64,000 nucleotides of DNA, from contig NZ_PISE01000026.1 in NCBI RefSeq assembly GCF_002835805.1, positions 1 to 64,000 of the forward strand. The letters are read 5' to 3'. Made by a program: the position numbers and the translations under genes. The stretch's first letter is position 1; each line of letters begins with the position of its first letter. Origin of the DNA: Niallia nealsonii (GTDB lineage Bacteria; Bacillota; Bacilli; Bacillales; Cytobacillaceae). The notes beneath the pieces were generated by a model. It made no database searches, was not told the origin of the DNA, and was given only the letters and a program-made list of their open reading frames with translations. Shown here piece after piece: positions 18,679 through 28,066 of this stretch.

Positions 18679-20391
18679 TTACTGTTCCTTTTTTTCCTCT
18701 AAAGCAAGAGCACTCCAAGCTGTTTCATCTGCAAAAAATCTCGACCAGCTGGCAATTCCAGCTAAATCATACTTATCGACAAGTTTAGCTCGGTTAGATA
18801 AAGATACTTCATCTTCTAGCCAAATTTTATAGGTCGATTTTGTTTTGCTGTCATAATACTCTCCGTAATTTTGACCTGTTTCTTCATCATACGTAACCGT
18901 TACTTTGTGTTTTTTTACCCATTCATCGGCTTTTTCCATCGATAAAGCTTTCGAAGAAATATCGCCATTTGCTTTTTCTTCCCACAATCTTGTATACAGA
19001 GGTACCCCTAAGACTAATTTCTCATTTGGGACTTCTTCCATTAATGATTCTAAATTATTTTCTACCCATGGCAAACTCGCAACACTTCCAGATTCTGGAG
19101 ATGTTGCCCAATGTTCGTCATAGGCCATTACCACCATATAATCGACTAGATCACTAAGATGAGCTCGTTCGAAAAAGGCCGAATAGTTGCCCCCTGCAAT
19201 AAAGGTGACATCCATGGATACAGTCAGACCTGCATCATGCAAGTATGGGGTTGCTTCTCTAACAAACTGAGTAACATATTTGCCATCTTCTTCGTTGACA
19301 TTTTCAATATCAATATTGATTCCATCTAAATTATACATCTCACTGTATACAAGCAACTGGCGGATAACTTTTTTCCTTGTTTTATAATCTTTAAATACTT
19401 CATGTGTTTTTTCTGGTGAAAAATCATTGGAAAATAAACCCCATACTTGGTATTTCTGTTTATGGGCCCATTTTACATAGGCAGTAGACCCTAAATTGCT
19501 GACATTCCCTTTATTATCCGATAACTTAAACCAGGTTGGCGAAACAACATTGACGCCTTCCATTTTCTTAATGGTAGAAGTATCCGGATTTTTCGAGTAG
19601 ACAGCTTCCCATGTTAATTGAATCGGGCCATTTACTTTCTCCAGTTTTGGTTCCTTTTGTTCTAATTCTGCTTTTACGGTTTCTGTTTTCCCTTTTTGAA
19701 CCAAATCTTTTTTAATAAATCCTGCTATCCCATTTTTTTTGCGAATATAATAATAACCATCTTTTTCATTTTCAATGGTTATCGATTCTTTATCAGCTAC
19801 TTCTGCTGTGTAAGATGCGAACATACTTGGTTCTGTGCGCAGTCTTTTGTAGTCCTCATCTTTTTTAGCTGCTTTTACGGTTGCATATGTTTTCTTTTCT
19901 CCATCTTTTTCTAATAGAATCCCATTATTGTCTTTTAATATAGAATAAGATAAAGCATAAAAATCAACTAAAGGATCAATCGCAACATATACTTCGCCAT
20001 TTTCATCTTTAATCGGATGAAATTGCAGATTTACCGCCTCATTATTGACAAAATAAGAAACAGAATCTGTTGGGAATTGTACAACTTTATCTTTTGTTGT
20101 CACAATAACAGAATTGCTGCTGGAATCATACGTAATCGAACTATCAATATTTTTTTGCCAAACAGATAAAGGAAGATAAACTGTATCATTGGCAGTAATG
20201 GCGTTGCCTATTTGTTTTCCATTTAATAAAATTGGTTTTTCCCCATCAAAATAACTGCTTTTCTCCTTGCTTGCAAATGGATAAAAAAGCAGAAGAACAC
20301 TTGAAAGAATCAGGAAAATCCCGATCGTCAGTCCAAGTATGAGTTTTTTCTTTTTTTGCCTTTTAGGCGGTTGAATAATTAATTGAGACAT
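18679..20391 (-). CDS. Membrane-anchored GH18 glycosidase with copper-amine-oxidase-like and SH3 domains
   Basis: Predicted extracytoplasmic glycoside hydrolase of 570 residues. It has a basic N-terminus and a signal anchor (LILGLTIGIFLILSSVLLLF, about 17-36), an amine-oxidase N-terminal-like region (about 50-170, LLNGKQIG, VYLPLSVWQKNIDSSI), an SH3-like segment (about 175-235) and a C-terminal GH18 barrel (about 245-565). The catalytic motif DGINIDIEN near residue 357 keeps the acid glutamate; MAYDEHW follows. Related Bacillus proteins such as YvbX and spore-cortex GH18 enzymes suggest cell-wall or spore-coat sugar hydrolysis; the target here is inferred. AAGGAGG precedes the ATG by 5 bases. 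Confidence 0.85.
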   Translation of the reverse strand: MSQLIIQPPKRQKKKKLILGLTIGIFLILSSVLLLFYPFASKEKSSYFDGEKPILLNGKQIGNAITANDTVYLPLSVWQKNIDSSITYDSSSNSVIVTTKDKVVQFPTDSVSYFVNNEAVNLQFHPIKDENGEVYVAIDPLVDFYALSYSILKDNNGILLEKDGEKKTYATVKAAKKDEDYKRLRTEPSMFASYTAEVADKESITIENEKDGYYYIRKKNGIAGFIKKDLVQKGKTETVKAELEQKEPKLEKVNGPIQLTWEAVYSKNPDTSTIKKMEGVNVVSPTWFKLSDNKGNVSNLGSTAYVKWAHKQKYQVWGLFSNDFSPEKTHEVFKDYKTRKKVIRQLLVYSEMYNLDGINIDIENVNEEDGKYVTQFVREATPYLHDAGLTVSMDVTFIAGGNYSAFFERAHLSDLVDYMVVMAYDEHWATSPESGSVASLPWVENNLESLMEEVPNEKLVLGVPLYTRLWEEKANGDISSKALSMEKADEWVKKHKVTVTYDEETGQNYGEYYDSKTKSTYKIWLEDEVSLSNRAKLVDKYDLAGIASWSRFFADETAWSALALEEKKEQ

Positions 20392-20658
20392 GCTTTCCTC
20401 CTTGACGTAACTCTACCGATGCCTTTCAATAGCTTCTTTAAAAAGTGTGAGTTTCATAGAATAATAATTTTATGATAACATTATTTGTGAATAGAAAAAA
20501 GAAATCCCACTTGATATTTAGGATTCCAGTAACTAGCATATGCATTAAATATGGTTGTTTTATAAAAAGTTTAATCGTTCAGATCAATGCTAAAATTATT
20601 TTTATTTTAAACCCATTTTTTTATTTTCCAATCAAAATCTACTGACTAACATAAACTA

Positions 20659-21969
20659 TTAAAGCATGGTTTTCCCAAAATCCAGCTGTTCTTGCCTAAT
20701 TCCCTCTGGTACAAGCATGCCTCCTGTTCCCCAAAAAACATGAGTCGATTGAGGCATGTTTTCGTAAAGTTTTTCTTTTTCCGTATATGACTTAATCGTT
20801 ATTGGGCCATAAAAACCTGCGAGTGCAGATGGCTCTAAATATTCCTTTTCTGTTTCAAATAATAATGCCTGCAAACGAAACAATTCGTTATCGGAAATCG
20901 TATAACAGCCGCTAATGAAACTGCCAATATGATCTGCAACAAATTCAGATGCTTTGCCTACCGCAAGGCCATCTGCTTCTGTCTGATTATCTAACTGAAG
21001 GTCTTGGACCGAAATATCCTTTATATTGGTATAAAGCCTTGTAAGCATAGCGGGAGAATGGGTTGGTTCCGCAAAAAAACAGTGCACATTTTTTTGAAAT
21101 ACTTTTTTTAATCCATAAGCAATACCACCTGGAGCTCCGCCGACTCCACAAGGCAAATAGACGAATAATGGATGATTTTCATCGACAAGAATTTGTTTTG
21201 CATGTAATTGCTCCTCTAAGCGATACGCCGCAGTTGCATACCCTTCAAATAAATGGGTGGAATTTTCGTCATCAATAAAATAGCAAAAAGAATCCTTTTC
21301 TGCTTCCTTTCTCCCTTGTTCTACAGCAACACTATAATCTGCATCATGTTCAACGACCGTTGCGCCAATTTCTTTAAGCTTATCTTTTTTCCATGTTTTC
21401 GCATCTTTTGACATATGTACAATTACCTGAAAACCCAATTTTCTTCCAATGATGCCAATGCTTAAACCTAGATTCCCTGTAGAACCAACAATGATGGTAA
21501 AATCCGCAAAAAAACTTTTTATAGAAGGAAATAGCAGTTTCCGATAAGATTCTTTTTGATCAATCAGCTTATTCTCTAACGCTAGTTTTTCCGCAAATTT
21601 CAGCACTTCATAAATGCCGCCTCTTGCTTTGACTGATCCTGATATAGGCAATTGATGATCTGATTTGACAAACCAATTGCCAAAAAAAATTTGATTTTCC
21701 TTCTTCTCCATCGCTTGCTTAAATAAAGGAATCTGTTGCAATGATGATTCAATCAAACCAAAATCAGAATGAGTTTCAGGGAACCATTCAGCTATAACAG
21801 GGGCAAAGCGCTGTAATCTTTTTATTGCTTCTTCCATATTAACTTCCTTAATTGTAGCAACGGGAAGCTCGTTTTTCTTCTCATTTATCCAGCAAACCTC
21901 TTGATATTTTGTTATGGAGCGCAATAAAGGATAATCTTGCAACAATTTTTTTAGCGATTTATTGGTCAT
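20659..21969 (-). CDS. dsdA: D-serine dehydratase (D-serine ammonia-lyase)
   Basis: PLP enzyme converting D-serine to pyruvate and ammonia. The cofactor lysine sits in PISGSVKARGGIYEV (about residue 120); GSTGNLGLSIG binds the phosphate, and PCGVGGAPGGIAYGL and FWGTGGM are family blocks. About 436 residues from ATG 21969, near the family length of 440; an ATG at 21981 is possible but touches its own ribosome site. No dsdC or dsdX neighbour is present. Product pyruvate is the same metabolite inferred for the LytST-CstA module, but the two are 10 kb apart. Confidence 0.92.
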   Translation of the reverse strand: MTNKSLKKLLQDYPLLRSITKYQEVCWINEKKNELPVATIKEVNMEEAIKRLQRFAPVIAEWFPETHSDFGLIESSLQQIPLFKQAMEKKENQIFFGNWFVKSDHQLPISGSVKARGGIYEVLKFAEKLALENKLIDQKESYRKLLFPSIKSFFADFTIIVGSTGNLGLSIGIIGRKLGFQVIVHMSKDAKTWKKDKLKEIGATVVEHDADYSVAVEQGRKEAEKDSFCYFIDDENSTHLFEGYATAAYRLEEQLHAKQILVDENHPLFVYLPCGVGGAPGGIAYGLKKVFQKNVHCFFAEPTHSPAMLTRLYTNIKDISVQDLQLDNQTEADGLAVGKASEFVADHIGSFISGCYTISDNELFRLQALLFETEKEYLEPSALAGFYGPITIKSYTEKEKLYENMPQSTHVFWGTGGMLVPEGIRQEQLDFGKTML

Positions 21970-22095
21970 TCTTTTTCCCATCCTTCCGTCTTTTGCACAT
22001 TCTTTTTACTATTCTTGAAACAGTTATTTCTTCCTCCTATTTAAGAAAAAATGGTAAACTTATCCTATTACATATAATAAAATAGGAGCCATATA

Positions 22096-22623
22096 ATGAC
22101 TATATACTCACAAAGATTAATCACTACTTTTTATGAATTTACCTATCTTTTATACCAATCGAGAACAAAAGGTTTATATGTAGTCAGCCAAACGGCTAAT
22201 CTTGATTATTTTGATCCTGATTTACAAAGTATGGTGAAATATGGATTGTCGTTGCTAGGTGAAGGTTTGGTAGAAAACACGATGAGATTTCTGTTAAATT
22301 TGCGGAAAATAGATCTTTGCAGCAACCAAACCATTTCTAGTGAAACAGTAAAATTACTAACCATTTGTATAGAATCTTGCCTTTATCTGAGCAGAGGAGA
22401 TTATGACGACTATCGTTTGTTTGTACATACTGTTATGAGATATGAAGGAAAAGAACTGGATTTTTCAATATCACAAATAATAGCCTCTCTTATAGAAGAC
22501 GAAAATGCACAGAAAAACACAACGAGACAAGAATTTATGGCATATGTACAAAAATGGTCCGCTGCTTCCAATGATAAAGTATTGTCAAAAAAAGAAATAG
22601 ATAAATTGTTGGAAGAAAAATAA
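22096..22623 (+). CDS. Unrecognised 175-residue protein
   Basis: A well-supported gene: AGGAG lies 7 bases before the ATG and a strong terminator follows. The product is predicted cytoplasmic and mostly helical, with no signal peptide, no metal motif and no clear transmembrane helix. It ends in a lysine/glutamate-rich helix. I do not recognise a family. It is divergent from dsdA, convergent with the class V aminotransferase gene, and transcribed alone. Confidence 0.75.
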   Translation: MTIYSQRLITTFYEFTYLLYQSRTKGLYVVSQTANLDYFDPDLQSMVKYGLSLLGEGLVENTMRFLLNLRKIDLCSNQTISSETVKLLTICIESCLYLSRGDYDDYRLFVHTVMRYEGKELDFSISQIIASLIEDENAQKNTTRQEFMAYVQKWSAASNDKVLSKKEIDKLLEEK

Positions 22624-22632
22624 TAAACAGGC

Positions 22633-22671
22633 AAAATTAGAGCCTAAAATAGACAACTAGGCTCTAATTTT
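22633..22671. terminator. Bidirectional terminator between convergent genes
   Basis: Perfect 14-base stem (22633-22646 with 22658-22671), overlapping the stop region of the minus-strand gene, with A and T tracts on both sides. Confidence 0.85.
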
Positions 22672-24151
22672 ACCACAAATCAAACAATGCCTTTGTATCA
22701 CAAGAGAGTTTTCTTTTTCCATCATATTCATTGCGGTAATCGCAAAATGCATAATCTTTGCCCCATTCTTCATGAAAAAGGGTGATTTTTTTGATTCCAT
22801 GAATAATAGTATATACCTCTTCATTGGACATAGTTGGATGAAGGGACAGGCGCACCCAGCCAGGTTTATGGGAAAAATCTCCTCCCATTACTTCTTGGCT
22901 AATTGTTTTCGATTGTTCTTTTGTTATATGCAATAAATGATGTCCATATGGTCCCGCACAAGAGCAGCCTCCTCTTACTTGTATGCCAAAGCGATCGTTT
23001 AATAGCCGCACCATTAAGTCATAATGAACATTTTTGGCGATAAAAGAAATAACGCCAAGGCGATTTTTGTTGTGGGAATCGAGCACTTCTATTCCTTCTA
23101 TTTTTTCTAATTCGGCAAGCGCAATCATTACCAGTTCTTTTTCTCTTGTCTCGATCTCTTGTATGCCCATATTTTCTTTTAATTTTATCGATAATGCTGT
23201 TTTAATCGCTTGCAAAAATCCTGGTGTCCCGCCCTCTTCTCTTTCCTCGATGTCTTTTTTATAAAGAATATCGCCCCATTGATTAGTAAAATCAACGGTT
23301 CCTCCTCCTGGCAAATCAGGCACTTTTAATGTGAGCAAGTTTTTATTCATTAGTAAAACACCGCTTGTGCCAGGCCCTCCAAGAAATTTATGCGGAGAAA
23401 AGTAGATGGCATCTAATTGTTCTCTTTTATTACTTGGATGCATATTGATTTCGACATAAGGCGCAGAAGCGGAAAAATCGATAAAACATAGGCCATTATG
23501 ATGATGCATAATGCTTGCTAAACGATGATAATCTGTTTTTCTTCCTGTTACGTTAGAACAAGCAGTAAAAGCACCAATTTTTTGTTTCCTATCTTTATAT
23601 TTTTCCAGGATTTCTTCTAGATAGTCATAATCCACATCTCCTGTTGAATCAGGGAGAATCATTTCTACATCTGCATTTGTTTCTACCCAAGAAAGATAAT
23701 TGGAATGATGCTCCATATGTGTTACAAAAACAATGGGTCTTTCTAATTTATGCTGCTTTTTTGGCTGTTTTAGCCCAAGTATTCTCTGTAGCTTATTTAC
23801 TGCTGCTGTCATACCAGAACCTGCAAACAAAAGTATATCGTTCTCATTTGCATGAACATGTGACTTTATAATCCCTTTTGCTTCTTCATAAGCCTTTGTC
23901 ATATAGGTTCCTGTAATATTTGATTCTGTATGAGTGTTTCCTACAAATGGACCTAACTCTTTTGTTAATTTTTCTTCAATACTTTTATATAAACGACCGC
24001 TTGCAGTCCAATCAGCATAGAGAAGTTTTTGCTTGCCAAAGGCTGCGAATGTTTGATTATGCCCAATAATATTCTGTTTAAATCTCGAAAAATACGATTC
24101 TAAATCACTATTGAAAAAGTATGTGGATTCGCCAACTCTTGCTTTTATCAA
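22670..24151 (-). CDS. Class V aminotransferase-fold PLP enzyme (cysteine desulfurase-like)
   Basis: PLP-dependent enzyme of about 493 residues. It has LLFAGSGMTAAVNKL, THMEHHSNYLSW, AFTACSNVTG, LCFIDFSASAPY with the pyridine-nitrogen aspartate, and YFSPHKFLGGPGTSGVL with the Schiff-base lysine (about residue 250). RGGCSCAGPYGHHLL near the C-terminus carries cysteines where desulfurases have the catalytic cysteine, but the loop differs. It is longer than NifS/SufS proteins (about 400). The TTG at 24151 is favoured by GGGG 8 bases upstream; GTG at 24175 is the alternative. No sulfur-carrier gene is adjacent, so substrate is unknown. Confidence 0.8.
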   Translation of the reverse strand: MIKARVGESTYFFNSDLESYFSRFKQNIIGHNQTFAAFGKQKLLYADWTASGRLYKSIEEKLTKELGPFVGNTHTESNITGTYMTKAYEEAKGIIKSHVHANENDILLFAGSGMTAAVNKLQRILGLKQPKKQHKLERPIVFVTHMEHHSNYLSWVETNADVEMILPDSTGDVDYDYLEEILEKYKDRKQKIGAFTACSNVTGRKTDYHRLASIMHHHNGLCFIDFSASAPYVEINMHPSNKREQLDAIYFSPHKFLGGPGTSGVLLMNKNLLTLKVPDLPGGGTVDFTNQWGDILYKKDIEEREEGGTPGFLQAIKTALSIKLKENMGIQEIETREKELVMIALAELEKIEGIEVLDSHNKNRLGVISFIAKNVHYDLMVRLLNDRFGIQVRGGCSCAGPYGHHLLHITKEQSKTISQEVMGGDFSHKPGWVRLSLHPTMSNEEVYTIIHGIKKITLFHEEWGKDYAFCDYRNEYDGKRKLSCDTKALFDLW

Positions 24152-24258
24152 TCTGAAAGCCCCTTTCTCCCTCACTTAATAACCTATGTTAAAATAAAAA
24201 AGAAGTTAATCAACACAAGCTAAAAATTCAAAAATTTTCTGTAAGGGAGCGAGGAAAA

Positions 24259-25227
24259 GTGAACTTATTATTTCCAGAGTATGTTCAATCTTATATAGAA
24301 AACTTAATCGATTCGGGAAAATCAAAATTAACATTAAAACAGTATGAATCCGATATCAAAAAGTTTATCAACTGGCTGGAAAAAGAGAAAAAAAGCACTG
24401 ATTTCGAAACATTTGCCGCTCTTCAAACAGAAGATATACGCGCTTATTTTCTTTATTTGAGAGAACAGGATTTATCCCAGGCAACTATTCGCCGCTTGGC
24501 ATCTGTATTAAGCCGCCTTATGAAATTTCATCAAGTAATAGCTGCTGAGGAAATTCATAAACTTTCAGAAGCGCTGCCTATGCGTTCTTTAACAGAAAAT
24601 GATTTTATTAAAAAAGAGGAATACAATCGGTTGCTTGAATCTTTACAAACAAAAGAGATCGAACAAACAAAAAAGTCGGCCCGGAACTATTTGCTAGATA
24701 GAAATATCGCCATTGTCCAACTGATCCGAACATATGGATTAACTCCTCAAGAAATACATAATCTAACCATGAAAAATATTAATTTTGCACAAAAGGAGCT
24801 GATCTTAGAAGGGAATGAAGCCTCTAGAAAATTTACACTTGAGGAAGATATTATAAAGAATATAAGAGCCTATTTCTTTTCTATTCCGTCATTATTTCGA
24901 CCAAAATATCATACACTTGATCCTTTGTTTGTTGCTTTTAACAATATTTCCTACTCTTTTCAATATGATTATGATGTTCAGCGTCCCAAGGTTTTATCTG
25001 TTCGCGCTATTCAGGAAATGATTAAAGATGAAGTAAGAAAAATTCCTCTGAGAAAAATTTCTGCGGTAACATTAAGAAATACAGCCATTTTGGATTATAT
25101 AAAAGAAGAACATCGAGATGAGCAAATTATGAAGCGATTTGCCCTTACTAGTGAAGCAGCACTGCGGCGGTATAAACAGTTTATTGAAGCTGCTTTTTCT
25201 ACAAAAGAAACAAATAAAGGAAAATAA
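24259..25227 (+). CDS. Tyrosine-recombinase-fold protein with degenerate active site
   Basis: A 322-residue XerC/XerD-like protein. The N-terminal SAM-like DNA-binding domain (about 1-95: TLKQYESDIKKFINWLE, ATIRRLASVLSRLMKFHQ) is clear. In the catalytic domain the first arginine is replaced (YGLTPQEIHNL where active enzymes have GLR), the HxLR histidine is a valine (AVTLRNTAIL), and the LGH histidine box is FALTSEA; the second arginine and tyrosine (RRYKQF, about residue 310) remain. Catalysis is therefore doubtful. GTG start with GAGG 4 bases upstream. It is 2 bases from the next gene, so they form an operon. No attachment-site repeats were seen. Confidence 0.75.
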   Translation: MNLLFPEYVQSYIENLIDSGKSKLTLKQYESDIKKFINWLEKEKKSTDFETFAALQTEDIRAYFLYLREQDLSQATIRRLASVLSRLMKFHQVIAAEEIHKLSEALPMRSLTENDFIKKEEYNRLLESLQTKEIEQTKKSARNYLLDRNIAIVQLIRTYGLTPQEIHNLTMKNINFAQKELILEGNEASRKFTLEEDIIKNIRAYFFSIPSLFRPKYHTLDPLFVAFNNISYSFQYDYDVQRPKVLSVRAIQEMIKDEVRKIPLRKISAVTLRNTAILDYIKEEHRDEQIMKRFALTSEAALRRYKQFIEAAFSTKETNKGK

Positions 25228-25229
25228 TA

Positions 25230-25682
25230 ATGATTCATATAAAAGCAGATCCACATAACCATGTATACAAATTACTGCTTGCTGCTGCATTTCGTGTTTG
25301 TGATTCCTTTCAGCTAATCCTTAGAAGTGATATGGGTGCAACGTATAAAAAATATCAAACTATTATGAATGATTTAGAGCCTTCTTTCCTTATGAAGAAA
25401 AATCAAGCAGAATGGGCAAGCACAATGCTTTTCGGCGGAAAAAAGGTAGAGGTTTTTTATTATCAAACAGATAAAAACGCATTGGAAGCATTAACTAAAT
25501 ATAGCGATTCTTTATACGCTTGGGAACATCCAAAATTGCCGGAAGACTTGTCTTTTTTTCAAAAAGGGAAAGAGTGGCTTGTTACAAGCAGCCATGAACA
25601 ATGGTGTACGATATCGCCAAACAATGAAAAAGAAAGGATAATGGTTACAAGTATTCCTGGTTTATTGTTTGAAATAGAATGA
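25230..25682 (+). CDS. Unrecognised partner of the recombinase-fold protein
   Basis: A 150-residue soluble-looking protein starting 2 bases after the stop codon of the upstream recombinase-fold gene, so the two are surely co-transcribed and probably coupled. It has no signal peptide, membrane helix or known motif that I recognise; it is tryptophan- and lysine-rich with central segment MLFGGKKVEVFYYQ. The tight coupling suggests a joint role with the recombinase-like protein; that is inference. Confidence 0.65.
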   Translation: MIHIKADPHNHVYKLLLAAAFRVCDSFQLILRSDMGATYKKYQTIMNDLEPSFLMKKNQAEWASTMLFGGKKVEVFYYQTDKNALEALTKYSDSLYAWEHPKLPEDLSFFQKGKEWLVTSSHEQWCTISPNNEKERIMVTSIPGLLFEIE

Positions 25683-25784
25683 AGTGAAATTTCTATCAGG
25701 CTTTTACGGGCAAATTTCTGCCTATCTAGATTTCCCGTTTTCTCTTCTCTCCCCTTAGCTGAGGGGGATACTGCGTGATAAGTC
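25683..25784 (+). repeat. Dispersed structured repeat, copy C of family R2
   Basis: Starts GAAGTGAAATTTC and contains TATCAGGCTTTTACGGGCA, TCTAGATTTCCCGTTTTCTC, CCCCTTAGCTGAGGGG and TGCGTGATAAGT, all shared in order with the copy at 50388-50551. The segment carrying the first hairpin is deleted. Confidence 0.7.
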
Positions 25785-25791
25785 AAGCATA

Positions 25792-25833
25792 GAAAAAACC
25801 AGTAATTCTTAAAAAAGAATTACTGGTTTTTTT
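25792..25833. terminator. Bidirectional terminator upstream of the spoIIP stop
   Basis: About 18-base perfect stem with a 4-6 base A loop and T tract, between the convergent 150-residue protein gene and spoIIP. Confidence 0.88.
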
Positions 25834-25837
25834 GAAA

Positions 25838-26983
25838 TTATTGCTCTGTTGCATTATTTTCCTCCCAATATACTTCGGAGAATACATCTGCGAATGCTTC
25901 CATTGTTCTCTTTAATTCTGCTTGATTATTGTCTACTCCGCCAACTTCTAAAAGAATTGCTTTATTAGAAAAATCTTGATTATAAATGCCATTTCCTTCT
26001 GTTTTTGCTTTACCAAGAATCCCTCTAGAAATGCCAGGATATTTTTCTTTTAGTTTATTATTCAGTTTTTTCGCAAACTCTGTGTTTTTTTCATAATTTT
26101 TATTTGCTTGACCAATAACAAATACTAGTCGGGCATAAGATTTTCCATTTATAGTTGTAGTGGTGGCTTGGCGTCTGCTTGAATCTCGATGGATATCAAT
26201 TAAATACGTTAAATCATCATTGCTTACAACTGCCTCTTTTACAACTTCTTTAGACATGGTATAAGAAGAAGAATAGCTCCACTTGCGATCTAGTAATTTT
26301 TGATTAAAGTTTGTTTTATCATGTTCCACGCCAATGCCTTCTTTTTGCAAAAGAGATGTCAGCTTGCTTCCAAGACTCACAACATTAACTCGTGGATCTG
26401 CACTGATTGCATCATCAGGATTAGTAGCATTTTTTAATAATGGCAAATAGGATTCTATATTATGTGTTTGATAAATAAACACTTTTTTTGTTTTTGCGAC
26501 TTGGATAGGTTTTGTATTTTCTTTTTCCTCTGTTTGCTCTTTTTCAATGCTTTCTTCATTTGCTTCTTTTGGATTTTTTAATATTTCCTCTGATGGTGTT
26601 GATTCATATGGCAAATTAGCAATCGTTGTCCCATTCTCTGCTACAATAATATCTGTATGATAAAAAGTAAGCAACGGAAGTTCCCGTCCTAATAAAGTTC
26701 TCGTATCATCTAATTTAATATTTGTTGCTACCTGGAAGAATAGCTTAGAAAAAGAAAGTCCGCTAGATGTAGTCTCTGGAAAAAAGTGATTTTCCGAACG
26801 GAAAATTTCATAATAAAGATTAGTAGAGTCTACATCTTTTAGAAAGTTACTGACGTAATTCGATGAAAGTTTCAATGAGAAAAAAGAAGTGGTAATCCCT
26901 GCAGTTAGGATAAAAACAAGGATGACTCCTAATATAGTAGAATTAATGGCTTGGAAATAATAGCGTATTTTAGTTGGATGCAT
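25838..26983 (-). CDS. spoIIP: Stage II sporulation protein P
   Basis: Cell-wall amidase/endopeptidase of the SpoIID-SpoIIM-SpoIIP engulfment machine. The 381-residue protein has an N-terminal membrane anchor (about 15-35), a low-complexity Glu/Lys/Thr linker (about 130-165) and the SpoIIP domain starting KVFIYQTHNIESYLP, with ADPRVNVVSLG, LIDIHRDSSRR and ILLEVGGVDNN. The metal-site motif usually reads HTH; here the first position is Gln. The usual neighbour gpr is absent, so this may be a second paralogue or a relocated gene. Control by a sporulation sigma factor is expected but I could not identify a convincing promoter. Confidence 0.9.
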   Translation of the reverse strand: MHPTKIRYYFQAINSTILGVILVFILTAGITTSFFSLKLSSNYVSNFLKDVDSTNLYYEIFRSENHFFPETTSSGLSFSKLFFQVATNIKLDDTRTLLGRELPLLTFYHTDIIVAENGTTIANLPYESTPSEEILKNPKEANEESIEKEQTEEKENTKPIQVAKTKKVFIYQTHNIESYLPLLKNATNPDDAISADPRVNVVSLGSKLTSLLQKEGIGVEHDKTNFNQKLLDRKWSYSSSYTMSKEVVKEAVVSNDDLTYLIDIHRDSSRRQATTTTINGKSYARLVFVIGQANKNYEKNTEFAKKLNNKLKEKYPGISRGILGKAKTEGNGIYNQDFSNKAILLEVGGVDNNQAELKRTMEAFADVFSEVYWEENNATEQ

Positions 26984-27094
26984 AGGCCGTCTCCTTTCTA
27001 CTAACAGATATATGCATTTACTAGGAGATTTAGAAGAAGAATATCAAATAGTAATTTAAGAGGATTTTAAAAGCGTATTTTTATATATTTATGA

Positions 27095-27116
27095 TATTTT
27101 GAATGCGTAAAATTTT
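27095..27116 (+). repeat. 22-base exact repeat, copy 1
   Basis: TATTTTGAATGCGTAAAATT followed by TT, identical to 51263-51284. A 12-base core (TGCGTAAAATTT) recurs at 28043-28054 on the other side of the rsgA remnant. Confidence 0.6.
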
Positions 27117-27164
27117 AAAAAACTATAATAAAATCTTTGCTCTTATTCGTTTAAATAGTTTTTT

Positions 27165-27625
27165 TTATCTATTCTTTTTCTTTTTTTTAGCTAACTTTTT
27201 CTTTTTTCGTTTTTCCGCCAGCTTTGTATGTTTAATTGTTTTCTTTTCGATAAAATCCAGCTCTTTTTTTATTTTAAAGTAGCTTTGAAGACGTTTTGTT
27301 TCTAATTCCCTTGCTTGTATTTTCTCTTGAACAAAGCACCCAGGTTCATTTGTATGAGTGCAATTTCTTAAATATCTTTCCAATCGTCTAATATTAAAGT
27401 CTTCATTTAAGCTCATAGCAATAAATACAATATCCACATTTGCGGCAACAATTTGCTTATCTATTGTTGTTCCAGCCATTTTCCGCGAAAACTTTGACTT
27501 TCTTTCGAATACATGGTGAATAATTGCTTTATCTTCCCCTGGAATTTTTCCATAAGCACCCAATCACCTACTGCCGGAAAATCTGTACGAGAAACTGTTG
27601 TATAAATAAAATTGTAGCAATCCAT
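27165..27625 (-). pseudogene. rsgA: Broken RsgA-type ribosome-assembly GTPase gene
   Basis: The 5' part reads SRTDFPAVGDWV in one frame (from about 27590 leftwards), then continues in another frame with PGEDKAIIHHVFERKSKFSRK and VDIVFIAMSLNEDFNIRRLERYL, all typical of the OB-fold part of RsgA/YloQ. After RYL the sequence jumps to NCTHTNEPGCFVQEKI, the zinc-binding C-terminus. The whole GTPase domain of roughly 200 residues is missing, there is a frameshift near 27550, and the very N-terminus is also absent. It is therefore a decayed paralogue; a functional rsgA is expected elsewhere. Confidence 0.85.
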
Positions 27626-28066
27626 TCAAAAGCTCCACTTCTCATATGGTAGGAATGCTTGTGTTCTAACGTAATGCGTGCAGGAACTCAGTTTTTAAAT
27701 TTATTATTTTGTTTCAAATAATTATATTGTTTATTAAAAAATTCAATAAAACCTAGTTGTTTTAAATTCAATTATATTTCCTCCTAAAAATGCATAATAA
27801 AAAACCTTGCGTTCTGCCATTTAGCAGTCCACAAGATTTTTCCCACGTTTAAGAAGCATACATTGTTGCTAAAATGTACACTTTTGGCGTGTGAAATGGA
27901 ACAAATTAAATAGCATTAATTTGTTTGCATATACATTTTCCATAACACATCACCTTTTATTTCTTTTAATATATATAAATAATCAGAAAATGAAAATTAT
28001 TTAGATGCTTTCACGAAAAGTAAAAACTAAAATTAATTTGGTTGCGTAAAATTTATTGATCCTATA
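27626..28066. other. Gene-free region next to the rsgA remnant
   Basis: About 440 AT-rich bases. A weak inverted pair (ACCTTG with CAAG) around 27803-27840 resembles an old terminator. No supported frame. Confidence 0.4.

Noticed and set aside
24259-25682. Integrated element carried by the recombinase-like gene
   Set aside because: No flanking direct repeats, tRNA gene, phage or plasmid genes; base composition is like the surroundings.
26984-27060. Sigma-E promoter for spoIIP
   Set aside because: CATATATCT resembles a -10 box but I could not find a matching -35 at the right distance.
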